Of a stretch of DNA of 64,000 nucleotides, positions 35,329 through 44,838 are shown piece by piece (within the stretch, counting starts at the first letter, position 1; every line of letters starts with the position of its first letter). The position numbers and the translations under genes are program-made. The DNA lies in the NCBI GenBank assembly GCA_016187945.1, contig JACPIT010000002.1:62001-126000 (forward strand), given 5' to 3'. Under the pieces are notes generated by a model that saw only the letters and a list, made by a program, of their open reading frames with translations, had not been told where the DNA came from and did no database searches. The stretch is from Opitutia bacterium. GTDB taxonomy: Bacteria > Verrucomicrobiota > Verrucomicrobiia > Opitutales > Opitutaceae.

Positions 35329-37101
35329 ATGAAATCGACGCAGGACTTCATCCACTGGCTCGAACAGGGCGCGGGCGCGCGCGGGTTGCGTGCGGCGGTG
35401 CTCGTCGTGGCGGCGCTGGCGCTGACGGTCGTGTTTTCGTGGAAGCAGTTTCACGGTCCGCCGAACGAGTGGACGCTCCAGCAGGTCGAACTCGGCCGGC
35501 AGCTCGCGCAAGGGCACGGATTCACAACGCGAGTGAACTACCCGCAAACCTACGCCGTCATGAAGGCGCGCGGCGTGCCGCTGAGCGAGACGCGGCTTTA
35601 TCCGGAGCTGCACCACGCGCCGCTGTATCCGCTCGTGCTCGCGGCGGTGTTCAAGCTCGCGCCGGCGAGCCTGTGGCAGCACGTGCCCGCGCCGCCGAAC
35701 GGCTGGGCGCCGGACTACGTGGTGCTCGCGGTGAATCTCGCGCTGTTCTGGCTCGCGATCGGACTGACGTGGCGGCTCGCGCGGCGGTTGTTCGACGAGC
35801 GCGTCGCCTGGCTCGCGGCGCTCGGCGCGGCGGTGTCGGTGACGCTGTGGCAGCAGACGGTCGTCGTGAGCGGTTTGCCGTTGCTGACGGTGCTCGTGCT
35901 GGCGGTGTTTCTCGTGCTCGCGGGCGCGGAGGAGGCGTGGGGCGAGTTTCCGGAGCGCGGCGTCGGTTTGTTCGCGCGCGTGGCAGCGCTCGGGGCGTTG
36001 GGCGCGCTGCTGTTTCTCGCGGAGTATTCGGCCGGGCTCGTGTGGCTCGTGCTCGCCGGCTATCTCGCGTGGCGCGTGCGCGGCGTGGCGCGTTGGCCGG
36101 CGTTGGGGATTTTTTTCGGCGTCGCACTGCTGCTCGTGACGCCGTGGCTCACGCGCAACGTCGCCGTCGCCGGGCACCCGCTCGGGCTGGCATGGCAGAA
36201 TCTGGCGTTGAAAGCCGACGACATCACGGCGCTGCCGAGCGCCGCGCGCAACACGGCGAGCGTCGAGGCGATCGGGCTCGACCTGAAGAAGCTCGGCAAC
36301 AAGGGCCTCACCGGCATGGAGCGCAATCTCAAGGAGCGCATCTGGTCCGGCGGCGGGTTGCTCTTCACGGCGTTCTTCGTCGCGGGGCTGGCGTATCAGT
36401 TCCGCCACGGTCCGACGAATCGCGTGCGCTGGTGCTTTGCGGTGACGTTGCTCGTGCTGCTCGCCGCGCAGCCGTTTTTCAACTCGGGCGAGAGTCCGCG
36501 CTTGCCGGCGTATTATCTGGCGCCGCTGCTGATCGTGTTCGGCGCGGGATTTTTTGCGGTGCTCGTGTCGAGTCAGACGCCGCTCGCGCCGCATTGGCGC
36601 TGGGTGGTGGGGTTGTTGCTCGCCGTGCAGGCGCTGCCGCTGGTGCGCGACTGTCTGGAGCCGCGCAAGGTGCACTTTTATTACCCGCCGTATTTTCCGA
36701 ATCTGTTCATGGAGCTGCGGCGCGACAGCGAAGCGCGTTTCCAGCGCGGCGTCGCCGTGGCGTCGGATGTGCCGGCGGGGACGGCGTGGTATGGCCAGCA
36801 GCGCGTGTGGTCGAAGCCGGAACGCTTGCGCGATTTCTACGAGATCACGGTGCAGCAACCGATCGGCGCACTTCTGCTGACGCCGGTGACGCTCGACCGG
36901 CCGTTCTTCACGGAGCTGGCCGCGCGGCGCGAGGATGCGATCCGCACGTTGAGCGACACGGGTGGGTGGGGACCGGTCTACGCTGGCCTCGTGACGCGCC
37001 GCATGCCGGCGAATTTTCCGCTCAACGGCACGCCGCAGCGCCTCACCGAAAATATGGTGCTGCTCGTCGATCCGGGGGCCTTTCGGCCAAGGGGAAATTG
37101 A
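35329..37101 (+). CDS. GT-C type membrane glycosyltransferase-like protein
   Basis: From ATG 35329 the protein has 590 residues with about ten to twelve membrane segments. The first (residues 20-38) is followed by a periplasmic loop with ETRLYPELHHAPLYPLVL, the loop type seen in ArnT/PMT-like GT-C enzymes that use lipid-linked sugar donors. The last 150 residues are soluble (FYYPPYFPNLFMELRRDSE). It stands first in a row of four plus-strand genes for polysaccharide export, so it may add sugars or act in polymer assembly. The donor and acceptor are unknown. A longer start at 35299 reads through repeat sequence and is rejected. Confidence 0.75.
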   Translation: MKSTQDFIHWLEQGAGARGLRAAVLVVAALALTVVFSWKQFHGPPNEWTLQQVELGRQLAQGHGFTTRVNYPQTYAVMKARGVPLSETRLYPELHHAPLYPLVLAAVFKLAPASLWQHVPAPPNGWAPDYVVLAVNLALFWLAIGLTWRLARRLFDERVAWLAALGAAVSVTLWQQTVVVSGLPLLTVLVLAVFLVLAGAEEAWGEFPERGVGLFARVAALGALGALLFLAEYSAGLVWLVLAGYLAWRVRGVARWPALGIFFGVALLLVTPWLTRNVAVAGHPLGLAWQNLALKADDITALPSAARNTASVEAIGLDLKKLGNKGLTGMERNLKERIWSGGGLLFTAFFVAGLAYQFRHGPTNRVRWCFAVTLLVLLAAQPFFNSGESPRLPAYYLAPLLIVFGAGFFAVLVSSQTPLAPHWRWVVGLLLAVQALPLVRDCLEPRKVHFYYPPYFPNLFMELRRDSEARFQRGVAVASDVPAGTAWYGQQRVWSKPERLRDFYEITVQQPIGALLLTPVTLDRPFFTELAARREDAIRTLSDTGGWGPVYAGLVTRRMPANFPLNGTPQRLTENMVLLVDPGAFRPRGN

Positions 37102-37161
37102 TTTGCGTCTGTATAGGGGAAGGGGCTTGCTCGTGACTCGGAAAACCCTCCCGAGCTGACC

Positions 37162-38337
37162 ATGAACTTCCCGTTACGCTCCTTCGCTATAGCGGCGCTT
37201 TTCCCGGCTGTGGCCTTCGCGGTTTACGCGCCGATTCCCGAGCAGGATCAAGGTAAGGCGCTATCCTTCCGCCTCGGCGCGTCGGTCTATCAGGACTCGA
37301 ATATCTTCGGCGCCGCCACAGGCGAGATCGACAGCATGGTTTACTCGGTCACGCCGTCGATCAGCTACAACGGGTCGCTCGATGACCAGACGTTCCTGTC
37401 CGCGGGCTACGATCTCAGCCTCGATCATTTTGTCGACCGCCCGGACAAGAAAAACCTGACGAGCCACACCTTCAACGCCCGCGTCGCGCACGCCTTCAGC
37501 GACTCGACCAACATCGACGTGAGCGACAGCTACCAGATCGCGAAGAACCCGCAGTCGCTGCTGGCCGGTCTGCCGTTGAACACGGACCAGTCGTTCAAGA
37601 TGAACCAGTTCAACACGCGCTACGTGACGTCGCTGAGCCAAAAGACGAACCTCACGCTCAAGTATCGCAACATCTCCTTCGCCTACGACCTCGACTCGCT
37701 CGCTGCGCAACTCGACCGCATGGAGCATCTCGCCGGCCTCGAAGTCTCCTACGCGCTCCTGCCCGAGACGAAGCTCGCCGGCGAATACCGTTACCAAAAC
37801 GTCTCTTACGACCAGAACTCGGGCAACAAGGACAAGCGCTCGCACTTTTTCCTCGGCGGCTTCGACTACAGTCCCGGTCAAAACCTCACGCTCACCGCCC
37901 GCGGCGGCTTCGAGGATCGCACGCGCGAAGGCGAGAGCGACACCACCGCGCCTTACGCCGAACTGAGCACGCGCTACACCTATGGCGACAACTCCTTCCT
38001 CGCCGCCGGCTACATCTACACGCTCGAGGAGCCGTCCGATGTCGGCCGCTTCACCGATACGAAAGTGAACCGCTTCTTCGTGAACGTGCAGCACCGCCTC
38101 TCCGCGCTCGTCACCGCGTCGGGCTCGATCGATTGGGAGCCTTCGCAACTCCAGGGCCGCGCCGGCGTCGCCGATCTCGACGAGACGACCTCGCGCATCG
38201 GTTTCGCCCTTTCCTGGCTCCCGACGAAGAACTGGGTGGTCAGCGCGACGCTCGACGCCGACAAGGTCAGCTCCGACGACCCGAACCGTGAGCAGGACCG
38301 CACGCGCTACGGCGTTTCGGCTCGCTTCTCGTTTTAA
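37162..38337 (+). CDS. outer-membrane beta-barrel protein of an exopolysaccharide locus
   Basis: A 391-residue protein with a signal peptide (residues 1-20, cut after AFA) and a repeated pattern of amphipathic strands rich in aromatic residues and Gly, ending GVSARFSF with terminal Phe. Strings such as LSFRLGASVYQDSNIFGAAT match the outer-membrane beta-barrel proteins often annotated outer membrane beta-barrel protein or GumD/EpsL-associated in polysaccharide loci. It may be the outer-membrane element for secretion. The gene lies 60 bases after the GT-C gene and 18 bases before the Wzc-like kinase, so one operon is probable. Confidence 0.82.
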   Translation: MNFPLRSFAIAALFPAVAFAVYAPIPEQDQGKALSFRLGASVYQDSNIFGAATGEIDSMVYSVTPSISYNGSLDDQTFLSAGYDLSLDHFVDRPDKKNLTSHTFNARVAHAFSDSTNIDVSDSYQIAKNPQSLLAGLPLNTDQSFKMNQFNTRYVTSLSQKTNLTLKYRNISFAYDLDSLAAQLDRMEHLAGLEVSYALLPETKLAGEYRYQNVSYDQNSGNKDKRSHFFLGGFDYSPGQNLTLTARGGFEDRTREGESDTTAPYAELSTRYTYGDNSFLAAGYIYTLEEPSDVGRFTDTKVNRFFVNVQHRLSALVTASGSIDWEPSQLQGRAGVADLDETTSRIGFALSWLPTKNWVVSATLDADKVSSDDPNREQDRTRYGVSARFSF

Positions 38338-38355
38338 CGGCGTTACCCCGCCGCA

Positions 38356-40515
38356 ATGGCTTCGCCCAACTCCGGTCACGACACCGCGACCCTCACCGAT
38401 TTCGTCGGTCTGCTGCGGCTGCGCCTCACGCTCGTCCTGCTCGTGTTCGGCCTCGTGCTGATCACCACCGCTGGCGTCACCGCGCTCCTCCCGAAGTGGT
38501 ATCTCGCCGTCGCGAAGATCCGCGTCGAGAAACCCGAGAGCGAAGTGAAGCTCTTTCAAAACCAGAGCGCGGCCTACTACGATCCGTATTTCATCCAGGA
38601 CCAGTTCGAGATTCTCCAATCGGAAAAAATCCTCTACCGCGTCATCGACAATCTGAAGCTGAGCGAAGTCTTCGGCCGCCAGTTCGGCGACGGCCAGCCG
38701 TGGCCCACCGCGACCGCCTACCAATACCTGACGAAAAAGATGTTCACGCCCGAGTCGCGCCGGGCGACTTCGCTGATCGAACTGAACGTCCAGGCCCGCG
38801 AGCCGCAGCTCGCCGCGACGATCGCCAACGAGATCGCCCGCGTCTACGCCAGCGACCGCGTCGACCTCGCCACCTCCGAGCAGCGCGAAGGCCTCGCCAA
38901 ACTCCGCGGCGAACTCGAGAAACAGGAGCGGGTCGTCACCACCCAGCGCGACCGCGTCGAAAAACTTCGCAAGGATCTCGACATCTCCGGCGTCGACCTG
39001 AACCAACGCTACTCCGACATGGAAATCGAGCGCCTGCGGCAGATGCAGAACTCGCTCATCGCTCTCCGCGTCGACGCCATCGGCCGCAAGACGCGCTGGG
39101 AGCGCTTCCGCACCATCGCCGTCGAGGAGCGCCGGAACCTCGTCAACTCCGAGCTGATCTCCGACCCGAACATTCAAAACCTGCTTCAGGCCTTTCTGAT
39201 CGCCGATCAGAACCTCACGCGCCTCAAGGGCCGCCTCGGCGAAGCCCACCCCGACCTCATCTCCGCCGTCGACGCGCGCGCCAAAATCCAGGAGCAGCTC
39301 GACAACCAGCTCAAGGGCTACGAGAGCTCGCTCGAGATGGCCTTCAAGGAGTCCGAGGCGCGCGTCACCGAACTCGAGCGCCAGCTCGCGCAGGCCAAGG
39401 TCGACCAAATCCTCTCCGCGCGCGAACGCATGCGCCCGTTCGAGGAATCGGCGTCCAAACTCGACGACGAGCAGCGCCTGCTCACGACGCTCAAGCTCAC
39501 GCTCCGTCAGCGCGAAATCGATTTCCAGGTTCCGAAGAAAACCATCGAGATCCTCAACACCGCCGAACCCCCGCGCTTCCCGGCGAAGCCGAACTGGACG
39601 CTGAATCTGCTCTTCGCCGCCGTGTTCGGCCTCGTGCTCGGCGTCGGTGCTGCGGTGCTGGTCGAATATTTCGACACCAGCTTCCGCAACGTCGCCGACG
39701 TGGAATCGAAGCTGAACCTGCCCGTGCTCGGCGTGATCCCTCATCAACATGCCCCCGAGCAGCGCCACGACGCCGATTCCCCCGAAGGCGAGCCGTTCCG
39801 CGTGCTCCAGACGAATCTCAACCTCGCGCTCCGCGCCGGCCAGCCGATCGCGCTCAGCATTTTTTCCGCCGGTCCCGGCGAAGGCAAATCCACCACGCTC
39901 CGCCAGCTCGCGCTCTCGATGGCCGCCGCGGGCGAGCGCGTGCTGCTGATCGATTCCGACGTGCGCCGGCCCACCCAGCACCGCCTCGCCGACGTCGCGC
40001 GCGAGCCCGGTCTCGCGGACATCCTGCTGAACAAAACCGCGTGGACCGATTGCCTGCGGCGCGACGCCTCCGGCCTCGACCTCATCACTGCGGGCACGGC
40101 GAGCGGCGTGACGCTGAGCCTCCTCTACGCGAACAAACTCCGCGAACTCGTCGCCGAGTTCAAAGGCCGCTACGACAAAATCCTCTTCGACTCGCCGCCG
40201 ATCATCGGCGTCAGCGACGCGTCCGTGCTCGCCAGCATCGCTGACGGCACCGTGCTCCTCATCCAGCACCGCCGCAATCCCGCGAGCATGGTCCACCGCG
40301 CAAAGCAGATCGTCGACAGCGTGAAGGCGCCCATCGTCGGCGTCGTGCTCAACCAGGTGCCGACCGGCTCCGGCGAGGATTACGGCTACTACACCGCGAA
40401 TTACTCGTATTATTCGCACGACGGCGGGCAGAAAAAGTCCGGCGGCAAGGCCGGTCGTGCGGCCGACAAACTCGCACTTACCGAATCGGACGACCGGATG
40501 AAAAAGCGCACCTGA
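38356..40515 (+). CDS. polysaccharide co-polymerase/tyrosine autokinase (Wzc/GumC-like)
   Basis: A 719-residue protein. Residues 15-110 hold the Wzz domain with membrane segment LTLVLLVFGLVLITTAGV, followed by a long coiled-coil periplasmic region (170-390) and a second membrane segment (410-435). The C-terminal BY-kinase has Walker A SAGPGEGKSTTLRQLA, A' VLLIDSDVRRPTQ and B YDKILFDSPPIIG. A Tyr cluster (YGYYTANYSYYSHD) near the end is the usual autophosphorylation site. It controls chain length and export of capsule or exopolysaccharide. Other Wzy/Wza components are not in the window. Confidence 0.95.
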   Translation: MASPNSGHDTATLTDFVGLLRLRLTLVLLVFGLVLITTAGVTALLPKWYLAVAKIRVEKPESEVKLFQNQSAAYYDPYFIQDQFEILQSEKILYRVIDNLKLSEVFGRQFGDGQPWPTATAYQYLTKKMFTPESRRATSLIELNVQAREPQLAATIANEIARVYASDRVDLATSEQREGLAKLRGELEKQERVVTTQRDRVEKLRKDLDISGVDLNQRYSDMEIERLRQMQNSLIALRVDAIGRKTRWERFRTIAVEERRNLVNSELISDPNIQNLLQAFLIADQNLTRLKGRLGEAHPDLISAVDARAKIQEQLDNQLKGYESSLEMAFKESEARVTELERQLAQAKVDQILSARERMRPFEESASKLDDEQRLLTTLKLTLRQREIDFQVPKKTIEILNTAEPPRFPAKPNWTLNLLFAAVFGLVLGVGAAVLVEYFDTSFRNVADVESKLNLPVLGVIPHQHAPEQRHDADSPEGEPFRVLQTNLNLALRAGQPIALSIFSAGPGEGKSTTLRQLALSMAAAGERVLLIDSDVRRPTQHRLADVAREPGLADILLNKTAWTDCLRRDASGLDLITAGTASGVTLSLLYANKLRELVAEFKGRYDKILFDSPPIIGVSDASVLASIADGTVLLIQHRRNPASMVHRAKQIVDSVKAPIVGVVLNQVPTGSGEDYGYYTANYSYYSHDGGQKKSGGKAGRAADKLALTESDDRMKKRT

Positions 40516-40517
40516 CG

Positions 40518-41402
40518 ATGCTCCACCCGCGGGTCTTCGGGCCGCTTCTCGCGAGCATCGCGCTCGCGACGGCCGGACGCGCGGCGGAAGTTCGCATCGT
40601 CGGCTCAGACCTGCTCGGCCCGGCGTTCGCCGCGGCGCTCGAAAAGTTTGGTCGCGAGAACGGCGCAAAAATCGCCGCGACGCTCGCGGGCACGCGTCCC
40701 GGCCTCGACCAGCTCCGCGCGGGTGTCGCTGACGTTGGGCTCTTCGCCCTGCCGCCGGGTGAAACGCCGCCGGCCGCGCCCTTCGTCGCTCACGTGATCG
40801 CCTGCCAACCGGTCGTGCTGATCGTGCCGGACAAGCTGCCGTTGACGCAGCTCACCGCCGCGCAGGTGCGGGGGATTTTCGCCGCGACGGGCGCCGAGAA
40901 TCTCACGCTTTGGGGCGAACTCGGCCTCACCGGCGAGTGGCGCGCGCGCACGATCGCGATTCATGTCGTCGAGCCCGCCGCCGCGCTGACATTGCCGCTG
41001 TTCCGCCGTCTCGCGCTGAGCGGCGCCGAGTTGAAGCCCCTGGCGAACACCGCCGCGCTCGACCGCGTCCTCGACCGCGTGCGCGCCTCCGACAACGCCA
41101 TCGGTCTCGTCGCGACACTGCCCGCACAGGGCAGCGGCCTGCGTGCGCTCGCGCTGGCGCCGAGCGTCCGGGAATCCGCGCATCAGCCTACCGCTGCGAA
41201 TCTCCACGACGGCAGCTACCCGTTGCGCCTGCCGCTCTACCTCGTCTTTCGGCGTGAGGCGGTGCCGCGACTGCTGGTGTTTTTGCGGTTCTTGCTGAGC
41301 GACGAGTGCGCCGACGCGCTCGCGCAGGCAGATTTCCAACCGCTCCCGCCCGACGCCCGCAACCAACTCGTATTCGAGCTGGAGGAACTGGCGCAACCCT
41401 GA
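40518..41402 (+). CDS. PstS-like periplasmic substrate-binding protein
   Basis: A 294-residue protein with a signal peptide (residues 1-22, ATAGRAAE) and a type II periplasmic-binding fold. EVRIVGSDLLGPAFAAALEK and ADVGLFALPPGE match PBP-like domains of the phosphate-binding group, but the phosphate loop TGSSG is absent. LTAAQVRGIFAATGAENLTL corresponds to the conserved LTxxQLxxIFxG string. It starts 2 bases after the Wzc-like stop, so it belongs to the same operon. In this setting it may bind a small anion or act as an assembly sensor rather than feed a transporter; no ABC genes are near. Confidence 0.8.
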   Translation: MLHPRVFGPLLASIALATAGRAAEVRIVGSDLLGPAFAAALEKFGRENGAKIAATLAGTRPGLDQLRAGVADVGLFALPPGETPPAAPFVAHVIACQPVVLIVPDKLPLTQLTAAQVRGIFAATGAENLTLWGELGLTGEWRARTIAIHVVEPAAALTLPLFRRLALSGAELKPLANTAALDRVLDRVRASDNAIGLVATLPAQGSGLRALALAPSVRESAHQPTAANLHDGSYPLRLPLYLVFRREAVPRLLVFLRFLLSDECADALAQADFQPLPPDARNQLVFELEELAQP

Positions 41403-41431
41403 CGCGACGCTTCGGCCCTGCTCGCGTGAGC

Positions 41432-41507
41432 TGTAGGAGCGGCTTTATGCCGCGATTGGTGCGAAGCGCATGCCGCGTTCGGATCGCGGCGTAAAGCCGC
41501 TCCTACA
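41432..41507. repeat. REP-like inverted pair, family A, copy 5
   Basis: It opens TGTAGGAGCGGCTTTATGCC and closes GGCGTAAAGCCGCTCCTACA, followed after 24 bases by a family B pair as at 31189. Confidence 0.94.
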
Positions 41508-41531
41508 GTTTTCGCGAGCGAGGGGTTTGGC

Positions 41532-41593
41532 GTAGCGCGGTGCTTTAGCCCGCGTCTGGGGATTTTTCAGCGCGGGCTGAAGCACCGCGCTAC
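41532..41593. repeat. REP-like inverted pair, family B, copy 2
   Basis: It opens GTAGCGCGGTGCTTTAGCCC and closes GGCTGAAGCACCGCGCTAC. It is the second half of a composite with the preceding family A copy. Confidence 0.93.
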
Positions 41594-41603
41594 CGAAAAA
41601 ACA

Positions 41604-41635
41604 GGGCGGGACCACTCGGCCCCGCCCGTTTTTTT
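41604..41635. terminator. terminator between convergent operons
   Basis: GGGCGGG and CCCGCCC arms (with GGACCACTCGGC between) are followed by seven T on the plus strand and preceded by six A (T on the minus strand). It can serve both the exopolysaccharide operon and the ccsA operon. Confidence 0.88.
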
Positions 41636-41681
41636 GCGAATGGAAGCGGGTGGGAGCACCCGCCCCAAATCAGAGGGGAAA

Positions 41682-43553
41682 TCAGGTCGCGGCAGTCGCT
41701 TCGTCGCTCGTCGCGCGGAAGCTCTTCCACTTTTCGAGGGGGATCGCGGCGAGCGCGATGATGAGCAGTTGCGAGATCACGAAGCCGACGAGCCAGTAGA
41801 AGGCGGCTTCCATGAAGCCGTAGCTGTGCAGGCCGACGCCGAGCATGTTCGTGCCGAACCAGCTCCAGCTCGTGACGATGTTGCCGAAGACCGCCATCGC
41901 CATCATGCCGCGCGCCTTCACCAGGCCGCCCCAGCGGGCGTGGAGGATGATGGCGTTCCAGATCACGATGATGAGCGCGCCGTTTTCCTTCGGATCCCAG
42001 CCCCAGAAGCGGCCCCACGACTGGTCGGCCCAGATGCCGCCGAGGACCGTGCCGACGAGGCTGAACAGCGTGGCGAAACACACGATGCCGTAGACCATGC
42101 GGTAGAGCGCGTCGGCCGTGGCCTTGTCGAGCGACTGGGTGAACACGCCGCGGAAGATGTAGATGATCGCGAGGAAGCCTGCGAGGTAGGTCGCGGAGTA
42201 GCCGACCGTCACGGTGACGACGTGCGTCGCGAGCCAGAAATTCGAGTCGAGCACGGCGCGCATCATCTCGAGCGTGTCGCCGCTGAGCGAAAGGTGGTGC
42301 GCGATGAGCAGCGTGGCGAAGCCGACAAGTCCGCCGGCGGTGCTGCCGACGCCGTTCTTGAACGTTTTCTCGAGGATCAGGCAGAGCAACACGGTTGCCC
42401 AGCCGATGAAGAGCGCGGACGAGTAGAGGTTCGTGACCGGCGGGCGCGATTCGAGCCACATGCGCGTCAGTATGCCGGCGGTCGTTGCGACGAACGCGAG
42501 GGCGAGCAGCCAGAACGCGGAGCGGCCGAGCACGTCGGGCCATTTGAGCCAGGAGAAGACGGCGAGCAGGAACGCGATCACGTAGAGCGTCATGCTGCTG
42601 TAGAACGGTGCGGCGGCGTTGAAGCGCGACTCGACGTCGCTCTTGCGCATCGCTTCGGGATAGCGCTTCGCGAGCTGGTCGTGCAGCACGCTGACGATCT
42701 GGTTGAACTGCGAAGCGTCGCTTTTGCGCCAGGCATGGCCGAGCGCGGCGTAGCCGAGGACGGTCGGGTTCACGCGGCCGGCCCCGAAGGACTCGATCAG
42801 GGCGCTGCCGGCGGTGCGCCAGTTGTTCGCGTTCGCGTCGCCGGTGTCGGGCGGGACGGTGCGAAGGTTGCCGACGGATTCGATGTAGGAAAAGCGGTCG
42901 GCCATTTCCTTCATCGCCTGGACGGCTTCGAGATTGTGCGGCTGGTTGGCTTGCTTCGCGCGGATGGCGGCGATGCCGGCGGGGAGGGCTTTATCGAATT
43001 GGACGAGTTCCGAGAGGAAGTCGGGCGAGTCGGGCACTTGCACGCTGGCCTTGAGCTGCAGGTAGAGAATCACGCGTTCCTGCACGGACATGACCTGCTT
43101 TTGAAACGGCGTGCGGAGCTGGGGCTCGACGCTGTCGACCATGCGCGCCTGACGTTCGAGCTCGGGGAGTTGCGGGCGGAGCTGCTCGTAAGAGAAGCGT
43201 TTTTTGCCGTCGCCGTCCTCGACGTTCAGCTTGAGCAGGTCGACGACCTCGTGGTTTTCGATGAGGAAAATCTTGTAGGTGTCGGCCTTCGCGGGGTGGA
43301 AGAGCGTGTCGGCGAGCCAGGCGTCGGGGGTGATGGATTTTCCGTCGGGCGTGGCGATGTATTGGCTGCCGCGGATCGAGAGGATCGAGGTGCGCGCGAC
43401 GGTGTCGAGGGGCTTGATGCGGCCGCCGACGAGGACGGGCACGCGGCCGAAATCGGTGAGATTGAAACCGGCTTTGTCTTTCGGCTCGCGCAGCGTCGAC
43501 GCGAGATAGAGCGCGCCGAGGGCGAGGACGATGAGCGGGAGGAAACGTTTCAT
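41682..43553 (-). CDS. ccsA: cytochrome c biogenesis protein CcsA with long N-terminal extension
   Basis: A 623-residue protein. Residues 1-320 form an exported/periplasmic region (first membrane segment residues 4-20, then GRVPVLVGGRIKPLDTVART). Residues 325-615 are the CcmC/CcsA membrane domain with eight or so segments and the haem-handling tryptophan-rich block SWGRFWGWDPKENGALI. It is part of System II cytochrome c maturation, passing haem to apocytochromes with ResB. resB lies 104 bases upstream in the same operon. The long extension with PLDTVAR is typical of CcsA in PVC and Bacteroidota-type proteins. C-terminus at SDEATAAT. Confidence 0.93.
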   Translation of the reverse strand: MKRFLPLIVLALGALYLASTLREPKDKAGFNLTDFGRVPVLVGGRIKPLDTVARTSILSIRGSQYIATPDGKSITPDAWLADTLFHPAKADTYKIFLIENHEVVDLLKLNVEDGDGKKRFSYEQLRPQLPELERQARMVDSVEPQLRTPFQKQVMSVQERVILYLQLKASVQVPDSPDFLSELVQFDKALPAGIAAIRAKQANQPHNLEAVQAMKEMADRFSYIESVGNLRTVPPDTGDANANNWRTAGSALIESFGAGRVNPTVLGYAALGHAWRKSDASQFNQIVSVLHDQLAKRYPEAMRKSDVESRFNAAAPFYSSMTLYVIAFLLAVFSWLKWPDVLGRSAFWLLALAFVATTAGILTRMWLESRPPVTNLYSSALFIGWATVLLCLILEKTFKNGVGSTAGGLVGFATLLIAHHLSLSGDTLEMMRAVLDSNFWLATHVVTVTVGYSATYLAGFLAIIYIFRGVFTQSLDKATADALYRMVYGIVCFATLFSLVGTVLGGIWADQSWGRFWGWDPKENGALIIVIWNAIILHARWGGLVKARGMMAMAVFGNIVTSWSWFGTNMLGVGLHSYGFMEAAFYWLVGFVISQLLIIALAAIPLEKWKSFRATSDEATAAT

Positions 43554-43574
43554 GGCGTGGGAAATTCAGAGCTG

Positions 43575-43643
43575 GGCCATAGAAGGCGCAAAAGGCGGAG
43601 AAGAGAGGGGATCGTTTTTGTGTCTTTTGCGCTTTTTGTGGCC
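43575..43643. repeat. inverted repeat GGCCATAGAAGGCGCAAAAG type between ccsA and resB
   Basis: GGCCATAGAAGGCGCAAAAG pairs with CTTTTGCGCTTTTTGTGGCC. It is related to the elements at 26032 and 54477. Confidence 0.75.
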
Positions 43644-43657
43644 AAAACTTCGGCAGG

Positions 43658-44836
43658 TTAGGCGGCGTTAGTCGCGCTCGCGTTGGCGGCGGAGCGTTTG
43701 CGGATGAAGCCGGCGAGGGTGATGCCGAACTGGATGCAGAGGCCGAGGCCCATCATGATGCAGGCGATGTAGGGCAGCAGCCAACTCGGGTTGCGGACGA
43801 CCTGGAGGACCGTCGTGGTGTCGTTGTTGTCGAAGCCCGCCTGATAAAACGTGTAGCCGCCGTAGCGCAGCGGGTTGTTCATGAAGATCAACGCTTCGCG
43901 GTCTTCCTTACCGTCGTCCCCCTTGAGGCGGACGCGGCTCGAGAAATTCTTCGGAATCTCCGTGCCGGGATATTTGTCGTGGCTGAACTTGAGCAGCGTG
44001 AGCGCGAATGGCTTGTAGGTGCGCGTCTGGCGCAGCGCGATTTCCCACTGTTTGCCGCCGTAGGTGAACGTCTGCGGCTGCGCGAGCATCTGCGAGGCGA
44101 GCCAGATGCCTTGGCTGCCTTCCGGCGCGACGATTTCGACGTAGGCGCCGGGGACGTTTCGCTCGTTCGGCTTGTAGGTGATCTTCTCCGGCGTGAGCAC
44201 GAGATTGGTGCCGAAGCCCTGCGTGGCGACGGGACGCGGACCGGCGAACGGGCCGACGCGCATCAGATTCGTGTTCGGGTAATACTCCTTCACGTCGACG
44301 CGGAAGGGCAGGTCTTTGTGCTGGATCGATTTTTTGTCGGCGAGCGCGGCCTCGGGGATCGCGACGACGAGATCGGTCTTCGGGTCGCTGTGGTCGATGA
44401 GGACGAGTTCGTTGGCGGAGAAACTTTCCGAGTAGTGCTTCGTCTCGCCGGTATCGAGGCGCATGAAGCTCTCCTGCGACATCAGGCCGGTGAAGAGTTC
44501 GCCGAGCAGGAGGAGAATGAGGCCGGCGTGCGCGAGTTGGATGCCGGATTTTTTCCAGGTGAACGAGAACCGATAGACGTGCGCTGCGATGAGGTTGATC
44601 AGCAGCAGGCCGCCGATGAAGTAGCCGCCGGGGAATACCGGGATCGAGACGTTCGAGTCGGGGATTTGCCAGAGCACGGCGAACGAGCGGAAATATTTCG
44701 CCTGCACGGCCCAGATGCCGAGGTTGACCTGATCGAGCGTCGCGACGAACACGAGGATCATCGAGAGGATCAGCAGCCAGACCGTGAGCTGCAGGGAGAC
44801 GAAGAAGTCGCGGAACGAGCGGAGCGTGGCGTTCAT
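43658..44836 (-). CDS. resB: cytochrome c biogenesis protein ResB
   Basis: A 392-residue protein with membrane segments near residues 15-35, 70-90, 100-118 and a last one near 355-380, enclosing a large periplasmic domain. The start FFVSLQLTVWLLILSMILVF and the GIQLAHAGLILLLLGELFTG region match ResB. The periplasmic domain ends DREALIFMNNPLRYGGYTFY, a strongly conserved ResB string. It works with CcsA in System II haem ligation. The gene starts 2 bases after the upstream lipoprotein stop, so three genes form one minus-strand operon. Confidence 0.93.
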   Translation of the reverse strand: MNATLRSFRDFFVSLQLTVWLLILSMILVFVATLDQVNLGIWAVQAKYFRSFAVLWQIPDSNVSIPVFPGGYFIGGLLLINLIAAHVYRFSFTWKKSGIQLAHAGLILLLLGELFTGLMSQESFMRLDTGETKHYSESFSANELVLIDHSDPKTDLVVAIPEAALADKKSIQHKDLPFRVDVKEYYPNTNLMRVGPFAGPRPVATQGFGTNLVLTPEKITYKPNERNVPGAYVEIVAPEGSQGIWLASQMLAQPQTFTYGGKQWEIALRQTRTYKPFALTLLKFSHDKYPGTEIPKNFSSRVRLKGDDGKEDREALIFMNNPLRYGGYTFYQAGFDNNDTTTVLQVVRNPSWLLPYIACIMMGLGLCIQFGITLAGFIRKRSAANASATNAA

Positions 44837-44838
44837 GT

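Noticed and set aside
37261-40668. Very long minus-strand open frame (over 1100 codons) opposite the barrel, kinase and PBP genes
   Set aside because: GC-rich third positions leave antisense frames open. The plus-strand products have clear domains; the antisense product is low-complexity Arg/Glu/Val sequence.
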